A model generated the notes under the pieces. The model had not been told where the DNA came from and ran no database searches. It saw only the letters and a program-made list of their open reading frames with translations. The position numbers and the translations under genes were made by a program. This document shows positions 1 to 6,942 of a stretch of 20,522 nucleotides of DNA, piece by piece (positions within the stretch are counted from its first letter, which is position 1; every line of letters begins with the position of its first letter). The DNA comes from Megamonas sp. UBA1792 (lineage in GTDB: Bacteria; Bacillota_C; Negativicutes; Selenomonadales; Selenomonadaceae): positions 1-20,522 of the forward strand of contig DCFY01000075.1 of the NCBI GenBank assembly GCA_002315155.1, given 5' to 3'.

Positions 1-144
1 AACGCAGAAGTTATAGAAACAATAGAGCAAACTCCGGATACGGTAGTTACGTTGTTAAATGGAAAAAAACTTATCGTGGAGGAAAATATGGATGAGGTTG
101 TTCGGCGTGTCATGACATATCGTCGGGCGTTGAATAAGTATTAA
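1..144 (+). CDS. flbD: FlbD-family flagellar protein, 3' part
   Basis: The first 47 codons visible in frame 1 end at a TAA (142-144); the start lies before the window. The peptide reads NAEVIETIEQTPDTVVTLLN and continues with GKKLIVEENMDEVVRRV, then ends MTYRRALNKY. An 'ETIE.TPDTV.TL.NGKK..V.E..DEV...V..YR' pattern is typical of the small FlbD (SwrD) family, which is normally 60-75 residues long, so roughly the first third is missing. FlbD/SwrD proteins sit between the hook gene flgE and motA/motB or fliL; in B. subtilis SwrD raises flagellar motor power. The following gene is fliL, the expected neighbour. Identification is from remembered family pattern and context. Confidence 0.8.
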   Translation, partial: NAEVIETIEQTPDTVVTLLNGKKLIVEENMDEVVRRVMTYRRALNKY

Positions 145-222
145 TTTGAATACCCAATGAAACCTGATGTATATAAAGGTGTCATTTTTGGATAGATAAC
201 GACACATGGAGGGATGAAGGAC

Positions 223-720
223 ATGGCTGACGAAGGAGTAGTAGTACCAGAAAAAAAGAAAAAATCTCAGGTTGTAATTATTGCTGTGCTGGTTGTTGTT
301 GGATTAGTTCTTGCGGGGGTTATTTCCTATTTTGTTACTACAAAGCTTATGACGGATTCCGCGGGAAGTGCGGTAGATAGCAAAGCGCATGATCCGGGGG
401 TGTTTGTTAAGCTCGGCGATGCAAAGGAAGGCATTATTGTCAATGTCGGCGGGATCAAGACAGGACGGTTCCTGAAGGTTGGAATTGTCATGGAGATGAA
501 TCCGGAAAAAAAGCAAAATATTGCAGATATGAAAATAATTCCAATGGCAGAAACCAAGATTCTCGATACGACTTTACAAATTTTGCGCTCACAAAAACTG
601 GATGAATTTGATCCAGCCAAGCAGGATGAGCTAAAGGCTCATATCAGAGAAGAAGTCAATAAGGCTCTTGGGGCTGGTTCTGTTTATGATGTTTATATAA
701 CCAGTTTCGTTTTGCAATAG
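223..720 (+). CDS. fliL: Flagellar basal body-associated protein FliL
   Basis: 165-residue single-pass membrane protein. A short charged cytoplasmic start (PEKKKKSQ, about residues 9-16) is followed by one hydrophobic segment (about 17-39, VVIIAVLVVVGLVLAGVISY). The periplasmic or extracytoplasmic FliL domain follows, with a 'VNVGG...GRFLKVGIVMEM' strand and the common C-terminal 'VYDVYITSFVLQ'. FliL surrounds the stator units and supports motor torque. An in-frame ATG at 214 directly abuts the GGAGGG ribosome site (208-213). The ATG at 223 lies nine bases past that site, so I chose 223. It precedes fliM by 41 bases, the usual Firmicutes order. Confidence 0.93.
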   Translation: MADEGVVVPEKKKKSQVVIIAVLVVVGLVLAGVISYFVTTKLMTDSAGSAVDSKAHDPGVFVKLGDAKEGIIVNVGGIKTGRFLKVGIVMEMNPEKKQNIADMKIIPMAETKILDTTLQILRSQKLDEFDPAKQDELKAHIREEVNKALGAGSVYDVYITSFVLQ

Positions 721-746
721 ACAAATAACTTGAGATAAAGGGTATG

Positions 747-757
747 AAAGGAGGAGG
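747..757 (+). promoter_or_regulatory. Strong ribosome binding site fixing a TTG start for fliM
   Basis: AAAGGAGGAGG lies here; its GGAGG at 750-754 is seven bases before TTG 762. An upstream in-frame ATG at 744 overlaps this site and has no ribosome site of its own. That makes TTG 762 the likely start of fliM. Confidence 0.8.
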
Positions 758-761
758 AAGA

Positions 762-1766
762 TTGGGGGAAGACGTATTATCTCAGTCTGAAATAGATAAA
801 CTACTGTCGGCGTTGTCTACAGGTGCTGTTTCTGCTGAAGATGTTAGGGCAGACGAAGAAAACAAAAAAGTAAAGACCTATGATTTTAAGCGGCCGGATA
901 AGTTTTCAAAGGATCAGATACGTACTTTGAATATGCTGCATGAGAATTTTGCCCGCCTTTTGAATACCTATTTATCAACGCATCTCAGAGCTCTTGTCAA
1001 TGTTGACGTTGCATCTGTGGAACAGTTTACATATGGGGAATTTGTACGTTCAATGTCAAATCCGAGTGTTATCGGTGTTTTGGCTGTGCCACCGCTCAAG
1101 GGTAATGTTATAATGGAAATAAACACGAGTATATGCTTTTCTATTATCGACCGAATCTTTGGTGGTAAGGGAGAAAATACTGTAAAACCGCGTGTCCTTA
1201 CGGAAATCGAAGAGGTAGTTATACGAAAGATTTTTGATAAGGCGATGGGGCATTTTCAGGAGGCCTGGTCAAATGTAATTTCTATGCAGCCGAAGCTGGA
1301 GGTTATTGAATCCAATCCGCAGTTTACACAGATTGTTCCACCAAGTGATATGGTGGTTATTGTTACACTTCAGGTCAAGATTGGTGATGTAGAAGGTTTT
1401 ATGAATCTTTGTATTCCATATCTTGTTTTGGAGCCGATTATGTCAAAATTGACTACAACTTTCTGGGTTGCAGCTTCTGTAACAAAAGAAGATCATCCGG
1501 AACAGGCAGAGATACTGGAACGGAAGATTTCAAGGACCAAAATTCCGTTTGTTGTTGAGATGGGGTCAATTCACATATCAATTCGGGAATTTTTGACATT
1601 GGGCTTTGGTGATGTGTTACAGCTGGATACAAAGGTGAAGGATGAACTGAGATGTATTGTTGGTCAGAGACCAAAATTTTATTGCAGGCCGGGGACCTCT
1701 GGAAAAAAAGCTGCAGTACAAATTACGAGGATAGCTACGGAAGGAGATGAAGGTATCGATGAGTGA
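762..1766 (+). CDS. fliM: Flagellar motor switch protein FliM
   Basis: 334 residues, the usual FliM length. From the TTG start the protein begins (M)GEDVLSQSEIDKLLSAL, which contains the conserved N-terminal CheY-P docking motif LSQ.EID.LL. The middle domain includes the DRIFGGKGE segment of the GGXG class. The C-terminal part is a SpoA/FliN-like domain ending in a strand with 'GQRPKFYCRPG'. FliM forms the C-ring with FliG and FliY, binds CheY-P and switches rotation direction. Its stop (1764-1766) lies inside the next gene, giving an 8-base overlap with fliY and probable translational coupling. An alternative ATG at 744 would add six residues but would use up its own ribosome site. Confidence 0.96.
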   Translation: MGEDVLSQSEIDKLLSALSTGAVSAEDVRADEENKKVKTYDFKRPDKFSKDQIRTLNMLHENFARLLNTYLSTHLRALVNVDVASVEQFTYGEFVRSMSNPSVIGVLAVPPLKGNVIMEINTSICFSIIDRIFGGKGENTVKPRVLTEIEEVVIRKIFDKAMGHFQEAWSNVISMQPKLEVIESNPQFTQIVPPSDMVVIVTLQVKIGDVEGFMNLCIPYLVLEPIMSKLTTTFWVAASVTKEDHPEQAEILERKISRTKIPFVVEMGSIHISIREFLTLGFGDVLQLDTKVKDELRCIVGQRPKFYCRPGTSGKKAAVQITRIATEGDEGIDE

Positions 1767-2961
1767 TGATATGATTTCGCAGGAAGAAATAGATGCACTG
1801 TTGAATGGTGGCATACCTGCGGCAACAGATACAACAGATACTGCAGCAACTACCTCGGATGCAGTTTCACCTGAAGGTGGAAAGCTGTCCGATATGCAAA
1901 AAGATGCTTTAGGCGAAATAGGGAACATTTCTATGGGAAGTGCAGCAACAACATTGTCTGTTCTTCTGGGACACAAGGTATCGATTACGACACCTTCGGT
2001 TTCGATTGACACAATGAATATGATAAAGGATCATTATCCAATGCCGTATTTGATTGTTGAAGTCGGTTATACGAAAGGTATAGATGGAAATAATATTTTA
2101 GCAATCCAGGCACAGGATGCTTCGATCATTGCGGATTTGATGATGGGGGGAGATGGATTGAATCCGCCGCAGGAACTCAATGAGATTCATATGAGTGCCG
2201 TTGGTGAATCAATGAATCAGATGATGGGAACTGTATCCACATCATTATCTACAATGTTCAATAAGAAAATAGATATTTCACCACCCAAAGTCAATTTAAT
2301 CGATTTGGCTGTGGAAAACAAGGTTACAGAGCTTGTAAAGCAGGATGAGCCGGTCGTACGAATTTCATTCCGCATGGAAGTGGATGGTCTTATTGATAGT
2401 GAAATCATGCAAATTCTGCCGCTGGGTACGGCTAAGGAAATGGTGGAAAGCCTTTTAAATGGCGAGGCAAGTACAAAGGAATCAGCCGTAGAACCAGCAA
2501 GTGCTGCACCGGCTCCACAGGCACCTGCTCCTATTGCTGCAGCTCCAATGATGCAGCAGCAACAACCGGTACAGCAGCAACAACAAATGATGGCACCGCC
2601 GATGCAGCCAGCTTATGGTATGCAGGCAAGAGTGGATTCGAATATACCAGTACAGCCAGCACAGTTTATGCCGCTTTCGACAGAGCCGGTTGCTGTAAAT
2701 GACGCGAATATAGGTCTTATTCTTGACGTTCCGTTACAGGTAACTGTCGAGCTTGGGCATACGAAGAAATCCATAAAGGATATCTTGGAACTGTCAAATG
2801 GCTCTATTGTTGAGCTTGATAAATTGGCTGGTGAACCCGTAGATATTCTGGTGAATGGCAAACTTTTAGCGAAGGGCGAAGTTGTTGTCATTGATGAGAA
2901 TTTTGGTGTTCGTATTACAGATATTGTAAGTGCTATGGAAAGAGCACAAAGACTGCAATAA
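1759..2961 (+). CDS. fliY: Flagellar motor switch phosphatase FliY (FliN-type C-terminus)
   Basis: 400-residue three-part protein. Residues 5-17 (MISQEEIDALLNG) are a FliM-like CheY-P docking motif. Residues about 40-235 form a CheC-like phosphatase domain with two active-site repeats of pattern [D/S]xxxExxN: D49/E53/N56 and S146/E150/N153, each followed by a proline about 20 residues later. Residues about 236-314 are a Pro/Ala/Gln-rich linker with QQQ runs. Residues about 320-400 are a FliN/SpoA domain ending 'GVRITDIVSAMERAQRLQ'. FliY is in the C-ring, replaces FliN, and dephosphorylates CheY-P at the motor. ATG 1759 is preferred; ATG 1747 abuts its AAGGAG site. The linker is long and low in complexity, as in other FliY proteins. 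Confidence 0.95.
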   Translation: MSDDMISQEEIDALLNGGIPAATDTTDTAATTSDAVSPEGGKLSDMQKDALGEIGNISMGSAATTLSVLLGHKVSITTPSVSIDTMNMIKDHYPMPYLIVEVGYTKGIDGNNILAIQAQDASIIADLMMGGDGLNPPQELNEIHMSAVGESMNQMMGTVSTSLSTMFNKKIDISPPKVNLIDLAVENKVTELVKQDEPVVRISFRMEVDGLIDSEIMQILPLGTAKEMVESLLNGEASTKESAVEPASAAPAPQAPAPIAAAPMMQQQQPVQQQQQMMAPPMQPAYGMQARVDSNIPVQPAQFMPLSTEPVAVNDANIGLILDVPLQVTVELGHTKKSIKDILELSNGSIVELDKLAGEPVDILVNGKLLAKGEVVVIDENFGVRITDIVSAMERAQRLQ

Positions 2962-3014
2962 GTAATATGTACTTGAGAAATGTATGTGATTCATATATAA
3001 TGAGTACAATTACT
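2961..3014 (+). repeat. Imperfect inverted repeat flanking the cheY promoter
   Basis: Left arm 2961-2973 (AGTAATATGTACT) and right arm 3003-3014 (AGTACAATTACT) are reverse complements over 12 paired positions, with one unpaired A (2967). The 29 bases between the arms hold most of the -35 and all of the -10 box of the promoter described next. It could be a paired operator, a large-looped hairpin or chance in AT-rich DNA. There is no T-tract, so it is not a typical terminator. Confidence 0.5.
2973..3001 (+). promoter_or_regulatory. Putative sigma-A promoter for cheY and downstream genes
   Basis: TTGAGA (2973-2978, five of six matches to TTGACA) is separated by exactly 17 bases from TATAAT (2996-3001, six of six). 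Transcription would start near 3008, about 45 bases before the cheY ATG. It lies in the 91-base gap between fliY and cheY, the largest wholly visible non-coding gap in the window. It would give cheY, the export-gate genes and perhaps the che genes an entry point independent of the upstream operon promoter. Confidence 0.65.
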
Positions 3015-3052
3015 AAAGGAAAATAAGTAAACTGAAACGGGGAGAGATGAAT

Positions 3053-3415
3053 ATGGCAATACGGGTTTTAGTCGTTGATGATGCCGCATTTATGAGAATG
3101 ATGGTAAAGGATATTTTGTCAAAGAATGGCTACGAAGTTGTCGGTGAAGCTGAAAATGGTTTAAAAGCTTTGGAAAAGTATCAGGAGCTTAAACCTGATC
3201 TTACGACAATGGATATTACGATGCCTGAAATGGATGGCATTAGTGCTGTAAAAGAAATAAAGAAAATAGATCCTAATGCAAAGGTTGTTATGTGCAGTGC
3301 AATGGGACAGCAGGCAATGGTTATTGAAGCAATTCAGGCAGGGGCACGTGATTTTATTGTAAAACCGTTCCAGCCGGATCGTGTTCTTGAAGCTGTTCGT
3401 AAAGCTGTTGGCTGA
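3053..3415 (+). CDS. cheY: Chemotaxis response regulator CheY
   Basis: 120-residue single receiver domain. The acidic pocket is D9/D10 in VLVVDDAAFMR, the phosphorylation site is D54 (TTMDITMPEMDG), the switch residue is S82 (MCSAMGQQAM) and the conserved lysine is K104 (DFIVKPFQ). As far as I recall, the sequence is very like the Thermotoga/Firmicutes CheY type. CheY-P made by CheA binds the N-termini of FliM and FliY to change motor rotation. The GGGGAGAG ribosome site ends about seven bases before ATG 3053; ATG 3047 is too close to it. The TGA stop shares its last base with the fliO ATG (TGATG), so the two genes are probably translationally coupled. Confidence 0.97.
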   Translation: MAIRVLVVDDAAFMRMMVKDILSKNGYEVVGEAENGLKALEKYQELKPDLTTMDITMPEMDGISAVKEIKKIDPNAKVVMCSAMGQQAMVIEAIQAGARDFIVKPFQPDRVLEAVRKAVG

Positions 3416-3969
3416 TGCGTAGTTCAAGATTTTTAATTTGGGGGCTGCTAGCTGGAATCTTATTGTTTTTTGTGCTGCCAGCGATAGGACAGGCAGCAGC
3501 TTCAGTTGGTACAGGCAGCGGTGGTTATTTGTCTGGTTATGAAAGTGCAGATCCTCGTCCAACGCAGTCTTCATGGTGGTCGACGCTGGCTTATGTGCTA
3601 AGCCTTTTATTGGTATTCGCTTTTGTTGTGGTGTTAGCTTACTTTGCTTCGCGATTTTTGAGCGGACGATTTGCTGCTACAGCACCGCAGAGTGAAGGCC
3701 GGATTTTAGAACATTTGCCACTGGGACCCAATCGTTCCGTTTGTGTCGTTGAACTTGCCAATAGAATCTTTGTGCTTGGTGTCACGGAACATTCCATAAC
3801 GTTGTTAAAAGAGGTTGTGGATGCAGCTGAGATTGAGCGGCTTCGCAGCAAATCAATGGAGACGGTTCCCATGGGAACCGATCATCTTTTTTCGCAGCAG
3901 CTTAGCTCGTTGGAACAGATTGCAAGACGGGTTCCATCATTATTCAAGGATGGGAAATATCGTAAGTGA
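3415..3969 (+). CDS. fliO: Flagellar export assembly protein FliO
   Basis: 184-residue membrane protein. A signal-like hydrophobic N-terminus (about residues 6-28, ending near AIGQAAA) is followed by a short outside segment and a second membrane helix (about 58-80, LAYVLSLLLVFAFVVVLAYF). A compact cytoplasmic domain comes next, with 'ILEHLPLGPNRSVCVVELAN' and 'FVLGVTEHSITLL', the FliO/FliZ family pattern. FliO is a scaffold that helps FliP assemble into the export gate. There is no clear ribosome site; the start overlaps the cheY stop, so translation is probably coupled. Sequence similarity in this family is low and the call rests heavily on its place before fliP. Confidence 0.9.
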   Translation: MRSSRFLIWGLLAGILLFFVLPAIGQAAASVGTGSGGYLSGYESADPRPTQSSWWSTLAYVLSLLLVFAFVVVLAYFASRFLSGRFAATAPQSEGRILEHLPLGPNRSVCVVELANRIFVLGVTEHSITLLKEVVDAAEIERLRSKSMETVPMGTDHLFSQQLSSLEQIARRVPSLFKDGKYRK

Positions 3970-3988
3970 GAGAAAAGGTTGTGAGGCG

Positions 3989-4747
3989 GTGTTAAAGCAG
4001 CAGCGATTTCTCCTGTTGGCGGGGATTTTGCTTTTAGTTTTATGTGTTCCGAAGGACGTTTTTGCAGCGCCTTTGATTCCAAATATAAATATTGGTGTCG
4101 GATCATCAGATAATCCACAGGATATAGCGATTACCTTACAGATTATGGCGGTGCTGACAATATTGTCTATTGCGCCGTCTATTTTGATTATGACAACATC
4201 ATTCATTCGAATTGTTGTTGTTTTATCTTTTTTGCGAAATGCTTTGTCTACGCAGAATATGCCGCCAAATCAGGTAATAGTTGCGCTTTCGCTGTTTCTT
4301 TCTTTTTATATTATGTCTCCGTACTGGGGACAGGCGAATGAAAATGGTTTGCAACCATATTTGGCAGGACAAATTACGCAGGAAGAAGCTGTTACAAATG
4401 TAGTGAAACCGGTAAGAGAGTTCATGTTTAAGCAGACGCGTGAATCGGATCTTGCGTTATTTGTGAATTTGTCACAGGCGGAACGGCCAGAATCACAGGA
4501 TGATGTATCGACTTTTACATTGATTCCGGCTTATATTATAAGTGAACTGAAAACGGCTTTTCAAATTGGTTTTATGATTTATATACCGTTTATTGTTATC
4601 GATATGATTGTAGCAAGTACATTAATGTCGATGGGAATGATGATGCTGCCACCAGTTATGATTTCATTGCCATTTAAGATTTTATTATTTGTCATGGTAG
4701 ATGGTTGGCATTTGCTTATAAAATCATTGATTGTAAGTTTTAAATAG
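3989..4747 (+). CDS. fliP: Flagellar export gate protein FliP
   Basis: 252 residues from the GTG start. A cleavable signal-type N-terminus (LKQQRFLLLAGILLLVLCVP... FAAPLIPNINIGV) precedes four membrane helices. The family hallmarks are present: 'SFIRIVVVLSFLRNALSTQ', 'MPPNQVIVALSLFLSF', and the C-terminal 'LIPAYIISELKTAFQIGF' with 'MGMMMLPPVMISLPFKILLF'. FliP is the pentameric core of the type III export gate with FliQ and FliR. Start choice is uncertain. GTG 3989 is ten bases after AAAAGG and gives a normal signal peptide, while ATG 3950 would add 13 residues and overlap fliO by 20 bases. Confidence 0.96.
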   Translation: MLKQQRFLLLAGILLLVLCVPKDVFAAPLIPNINIGVGSSDNPQDIAITLQIMAVLTILSIAPSILIMTTSFIRIVVVLSFLRNALSTQNMPPNQVIVALSLFLSFYIMSPYWGQANENGLQPYLAGQITQEEAVTNVVKPVREFMFKQTRESDLALFVNLSQAERPESQDDVSTFTLIPAYIISELKTAFQIGFMIYIPFIVIDMIVASTLMSMGMMMLPPVMISLPFKILLFVMVDGWHLLIKSLIVSFK

Positions 4748-4758
4748 GGGATGATAAA

Positions 4759-5028
4759 ATGTCCGGTGATGTAGTGATTCAACTTGGTCAGGAAGCACTT
4801 ATGATGGTTATGCTTATTTCTGCGCCAATGTTGGGACTAGGGCTTCTAGTAGGTCTTCTTGTCAGTGTTTTCCAGGCGACTACTTCAATTCAGGAACAGA
4901 CATTAGCCTTTATTCCAAAGATCATTGCCGTGTTTGTTGCTATTTTGGTTTTTGGACCATGGATGCTTCGCCTTATGGTGGAATATGTATCAAACATATT
5001 TATTAATTTGCCTGGGTACATTGGATGA
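4759..5028 (+). CDS. fliQ: Flagellar export gate protein FliQ
   Basis: 89 residues with two long membrane helices (about 14-38 and 50-75), the exact size and shape of FliQ. The conserved segment 'LLVSVFQATTSIQEQTLAFI' followed by PKI is plain. FliQ (four copies) packs around FliP5-FliR1 in the export gate. The ATG follows an AGGGGATG ribosome site; the gene begins 11 bases after fliP and ends 15 bases before fliR. Confidence 0.97.
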   Translation: MSGDVVIQLGQEALMMVMLISAPMLGLGLLVGLLVSVFQATTSIQEQTLAFIPKIIAVFVAILVFGPWMLRLMVEYVSNIFINLPGYIG

Positions 5029-5043
5029 TAAGGGGAGAAAAAA

Positions 5044-5826
5044 TTGGACTTGTATGAGTTGATGCAAAATCATGCAGCAGTGTTCTTTCTCATCTTGACA
5101 AGGGTTAGCGGGATCTTTATGATTGCGCCGTTTTTTGGCAGTATAAATATTCCCATCTATATCCGTGTCGGTTCAACATTGGCTATATCAGTTGTGCTTT
5201 TCCCAGTTGTTGATCAGATGGCAAATATAGCTGTGCCGATGACTGTAGCAGGCTATGCACTGGCTGTTATTACAGAACTTGGCGTCGGTTGGCTGATTGG
5301 ATTTGTGGCATACATTTCTTTTTCAGCAATTCATATGGCCGGTACTCTTCTGGATATGCAGGTCGGTTTTTCGATTGTGAATGTTGTCGATCCTACGTCA
5401 GGGCAGCAGATTCCGCTTTTAGGAAGTTTTCTTTACAATCTGGGTATTATTATTTTTCTTGTAACGAATGGGCATCATGTAATTATTACAGCTTTATTTG
5501 ATAGCTTTCGAGCTGTACCAATTTTAAATGCTTCATATCATTTAAGTTTAACGAATATTATTGTTGATTTTACGGCAAGCATTTTTGTCACAGGAGTAAA
5601 AATAGCACTGCCTGTGCTTTTTGCTATTTTGTTGACGAATATTGGTCTTGGTGTTTTAGCCAGGACGATGCCACAGATGAATGTTTTTGTTGTTGGTATA
5701 CCATTACAGATTGGCATAGGGGTTTTTGTGTTGTCAATAATGATACCGTTTTACATTTTGTTTTTGGATGTGATGTTTAATGAGATGTATGGAAACATAT
5801 CCAGTGCATTGCGGGCAATACAATAG
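5044..5826 (+). CDS. fliR: Flagellar export gate protein FliR
   Basis: 260 residues with about six membrane helices. Family features include 'RVSGIFMIAPFFGS' near the N-terminus, 'GTLLDMQVGFSIVNVVDP' in the middle and 'ARTMPQMNVFVVGIPLQIGI' in the C-terminal half. FliR is the single-copy gate subunit that sits beside FliP and contacts FlhB. The start is TTG 5044, six bases after AGGGGAG (5031-5037); no ATG in frame gives the conserved beginning. The TAG stop (5824-5826) is followed at once by ATG 5827, which looks like the old start of flhB but is now out of frame with it. Confidence 0.96.
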   Translation: MDLYELMQNHAAVFFLILTRVSGIFMIAPFFGSINIPIYIRVGSTLAISVVLFPVVDQMANIAVPMTVAGYALAVITELGVGWLIGFVAYISFSAIHMAGTLLDMQVGFSIVNVVDPTSGQQIPLLGSFLYNLGIIIFLVTNGHHVIITALFDSFRAVPILNASYHLSLTNIIVDFTASIFVTGVKIALPVLFAILLTNIGLGVLARTMPQMNVFVVGIPLQIGIGVFVLSIMIPFYILFLDVMFNEMYGNISSALRAIQ

Positions 5827-6904
5827 ATGTTTTTCTTTTGATTTACAGCTTTTTGCTGGTGAAAAGACAGAAGATCCTACAGCAAAAAAAAGAAGTGATG
5901 CGCGTAAAAAAGGTCAGATTGGTAAGAGTCAGGAAATTAGTGCGGCATTTGTCATCATGAGTGGATTTTTCGCAATGAATATTTTGGGAGCATCCATATA
6001 TGATGAAATTGTTAATTATACGGTTTATATTTTTAGACATATGAATCAATCCATAGATACAGAGTCGATTATGCAGCTTTTTATTGGAATTATTATGGTA
6101 ATGGCAAAAACAGCTTTGCCACTTATGATTATTATCATGGTGACAGGGCTTACAATAAATCTTTTTCAAGTGGGGATTAATTTTACAACAGAAACTTTAG
6201 AGTTTAATTTGGATAAACTGAATCCAATAACAGGCTTGGGCAGGATGTTTTCTAAAAGATCTCTTGTTGAACTTGTAAAATCTCTTTTTAAAATTGTAGT
6301 TATTGGTTTTTTTATTTATCGTTATTTAGTGGCAGAGGTTATACAAATGCCAAGGCTTATTTACGCAGATCTTTCTGCTAGCCTTCATTTGATTGCAAAC
6401 GTAATTTTTACCTTGGCCTTTCAGATTTGCGGTGTATTTCTTGTGTTGGCAGTTTTGGATTATATGTATCAAAAATGGGAGAATACACAGAGTTTAAAGA
6501 TGAGCAAGCAGGATGTTAAAGATGAAATGAAGCAATCAGAGGGCGATCCTCAGATTAAAGGGAAGATTCGTCAGAAGCAGCGGCAGATGGCTATGCAGCG
6601 AATGATGCAAGAGGTACCGAGTGCAGATGTAATTGTAACGAATCCAACGCATTTTGCTGTGGCGTTGAAGTACGAAAAAGGTATGTCAGCACCCATTGTT
6701 GTTGCCAAAGGTCAGGATCTTGTCGCGCAAAAGATTAAAGAACTTGCCCGCGAGGCTAACGTTGTAATTGTTGAAAATAGACCACTTGCACGAGCTTTAT
6801 ATGCGACAACAGAAATAGGTGATAGTGTGCCGCAGGATTTGTATAAGTCGGTGGCGGAGGTCCTCGCCTATGTATATCGCCTAAAAAATAAGAAATTAGC
6901 ATAG
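5780..6904 (+). CDS. flhB: Flagellar export switch protein FlhB (start uncertain)
   Basis: The open frame gives 374 residues. From 'FDLQLFAGEKTEDPTAKKR' on it is a normal FlhB: four membrane helices, a long cytoplasmic linker, and the autocleavage motif NPTH at 6641-6652 (residues 288-291), followed by the C-terminal domain with 'APIVVAKGQDLVAQKIKELA'. Cleavage at NPTH switches export from hook to filament substrates. The first 17 or so residues (MRCMETYPVHCGQYNRC) overlap fliR in another frame and do not resemble FlhB. Candidate starts are ATG 5780, ATG 5789 or GTG 5804, none with a good ribosome site. ATG 5827, right after the fliR stop, would give MFSFDLQLFAGEK if one T were removed from the run at 5830-5834. 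The body of the gene is certain; the start is not. Confidence 0.93.
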   Translation: MRCMETYPVHCGQYNRCFSFDLQLFAGEKTEDPTAKKRSDARKKGQIGKSQEISAAFVIMSGFFAMNILGASIYDEIVNYTVYIFRHMNQSIDTESIMQLFIGIIMVMAKTALPLMIIIMVTGLTINLFQVGINFTTETLEFNLDKLNPITGLGRMFSKRSLVELVKSLFKIVVIGFFIYRYLVAEVIQMPRLIYADLSASLHLIANVIFTLAFQICGVFLVLAVLDYMYQKWENTQSLKMSKQDVKDEMKQSEGDPQIKGKIRQKQRQMAMQRMMQEVPSADVIVTNPTHFAVALKYEKGMSAPIVVAKGQDLVAQKIKELAREANVVIVENRPLARALYATTEIGDSVPQDLYKSVAEVLAYVYRLKNKKLA

Positions 6905-6942
6905 AATATATATATTTTATCTATTGGTAAGGAGCATACGGG

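Noticed and set aside
146..177. Possible promoter before fliL (TTGAAT ... TATAAA).
   Set aside because: The spacer would be 20 bases and the -35 is weak; the genes on either side fit a continuous operon.
2544..2600. CAG/CAA-rich repeat in fliY.
   Set aside because: It encodes the Gln/Pro/Met-rich linker between the phosphatase and FliN domains, a normal feature of FliY; it is not a mobile or CRISPR-like repeat.
3815..3988. Upstream extension of the fliP reading frame.
   Set aside because: It overlaps the conserved end of fliO, its sequence is not FliP-like, and it would bury the signal peptide. The start is moved to 3989.
6905..6942. TATATATATTTTAT between flhB and flhA as a possible -10 region.
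   Set aside because: No acceptable -35 element at 16-18 bases upstream, and the gap is only 38 bases in a continuous operon.
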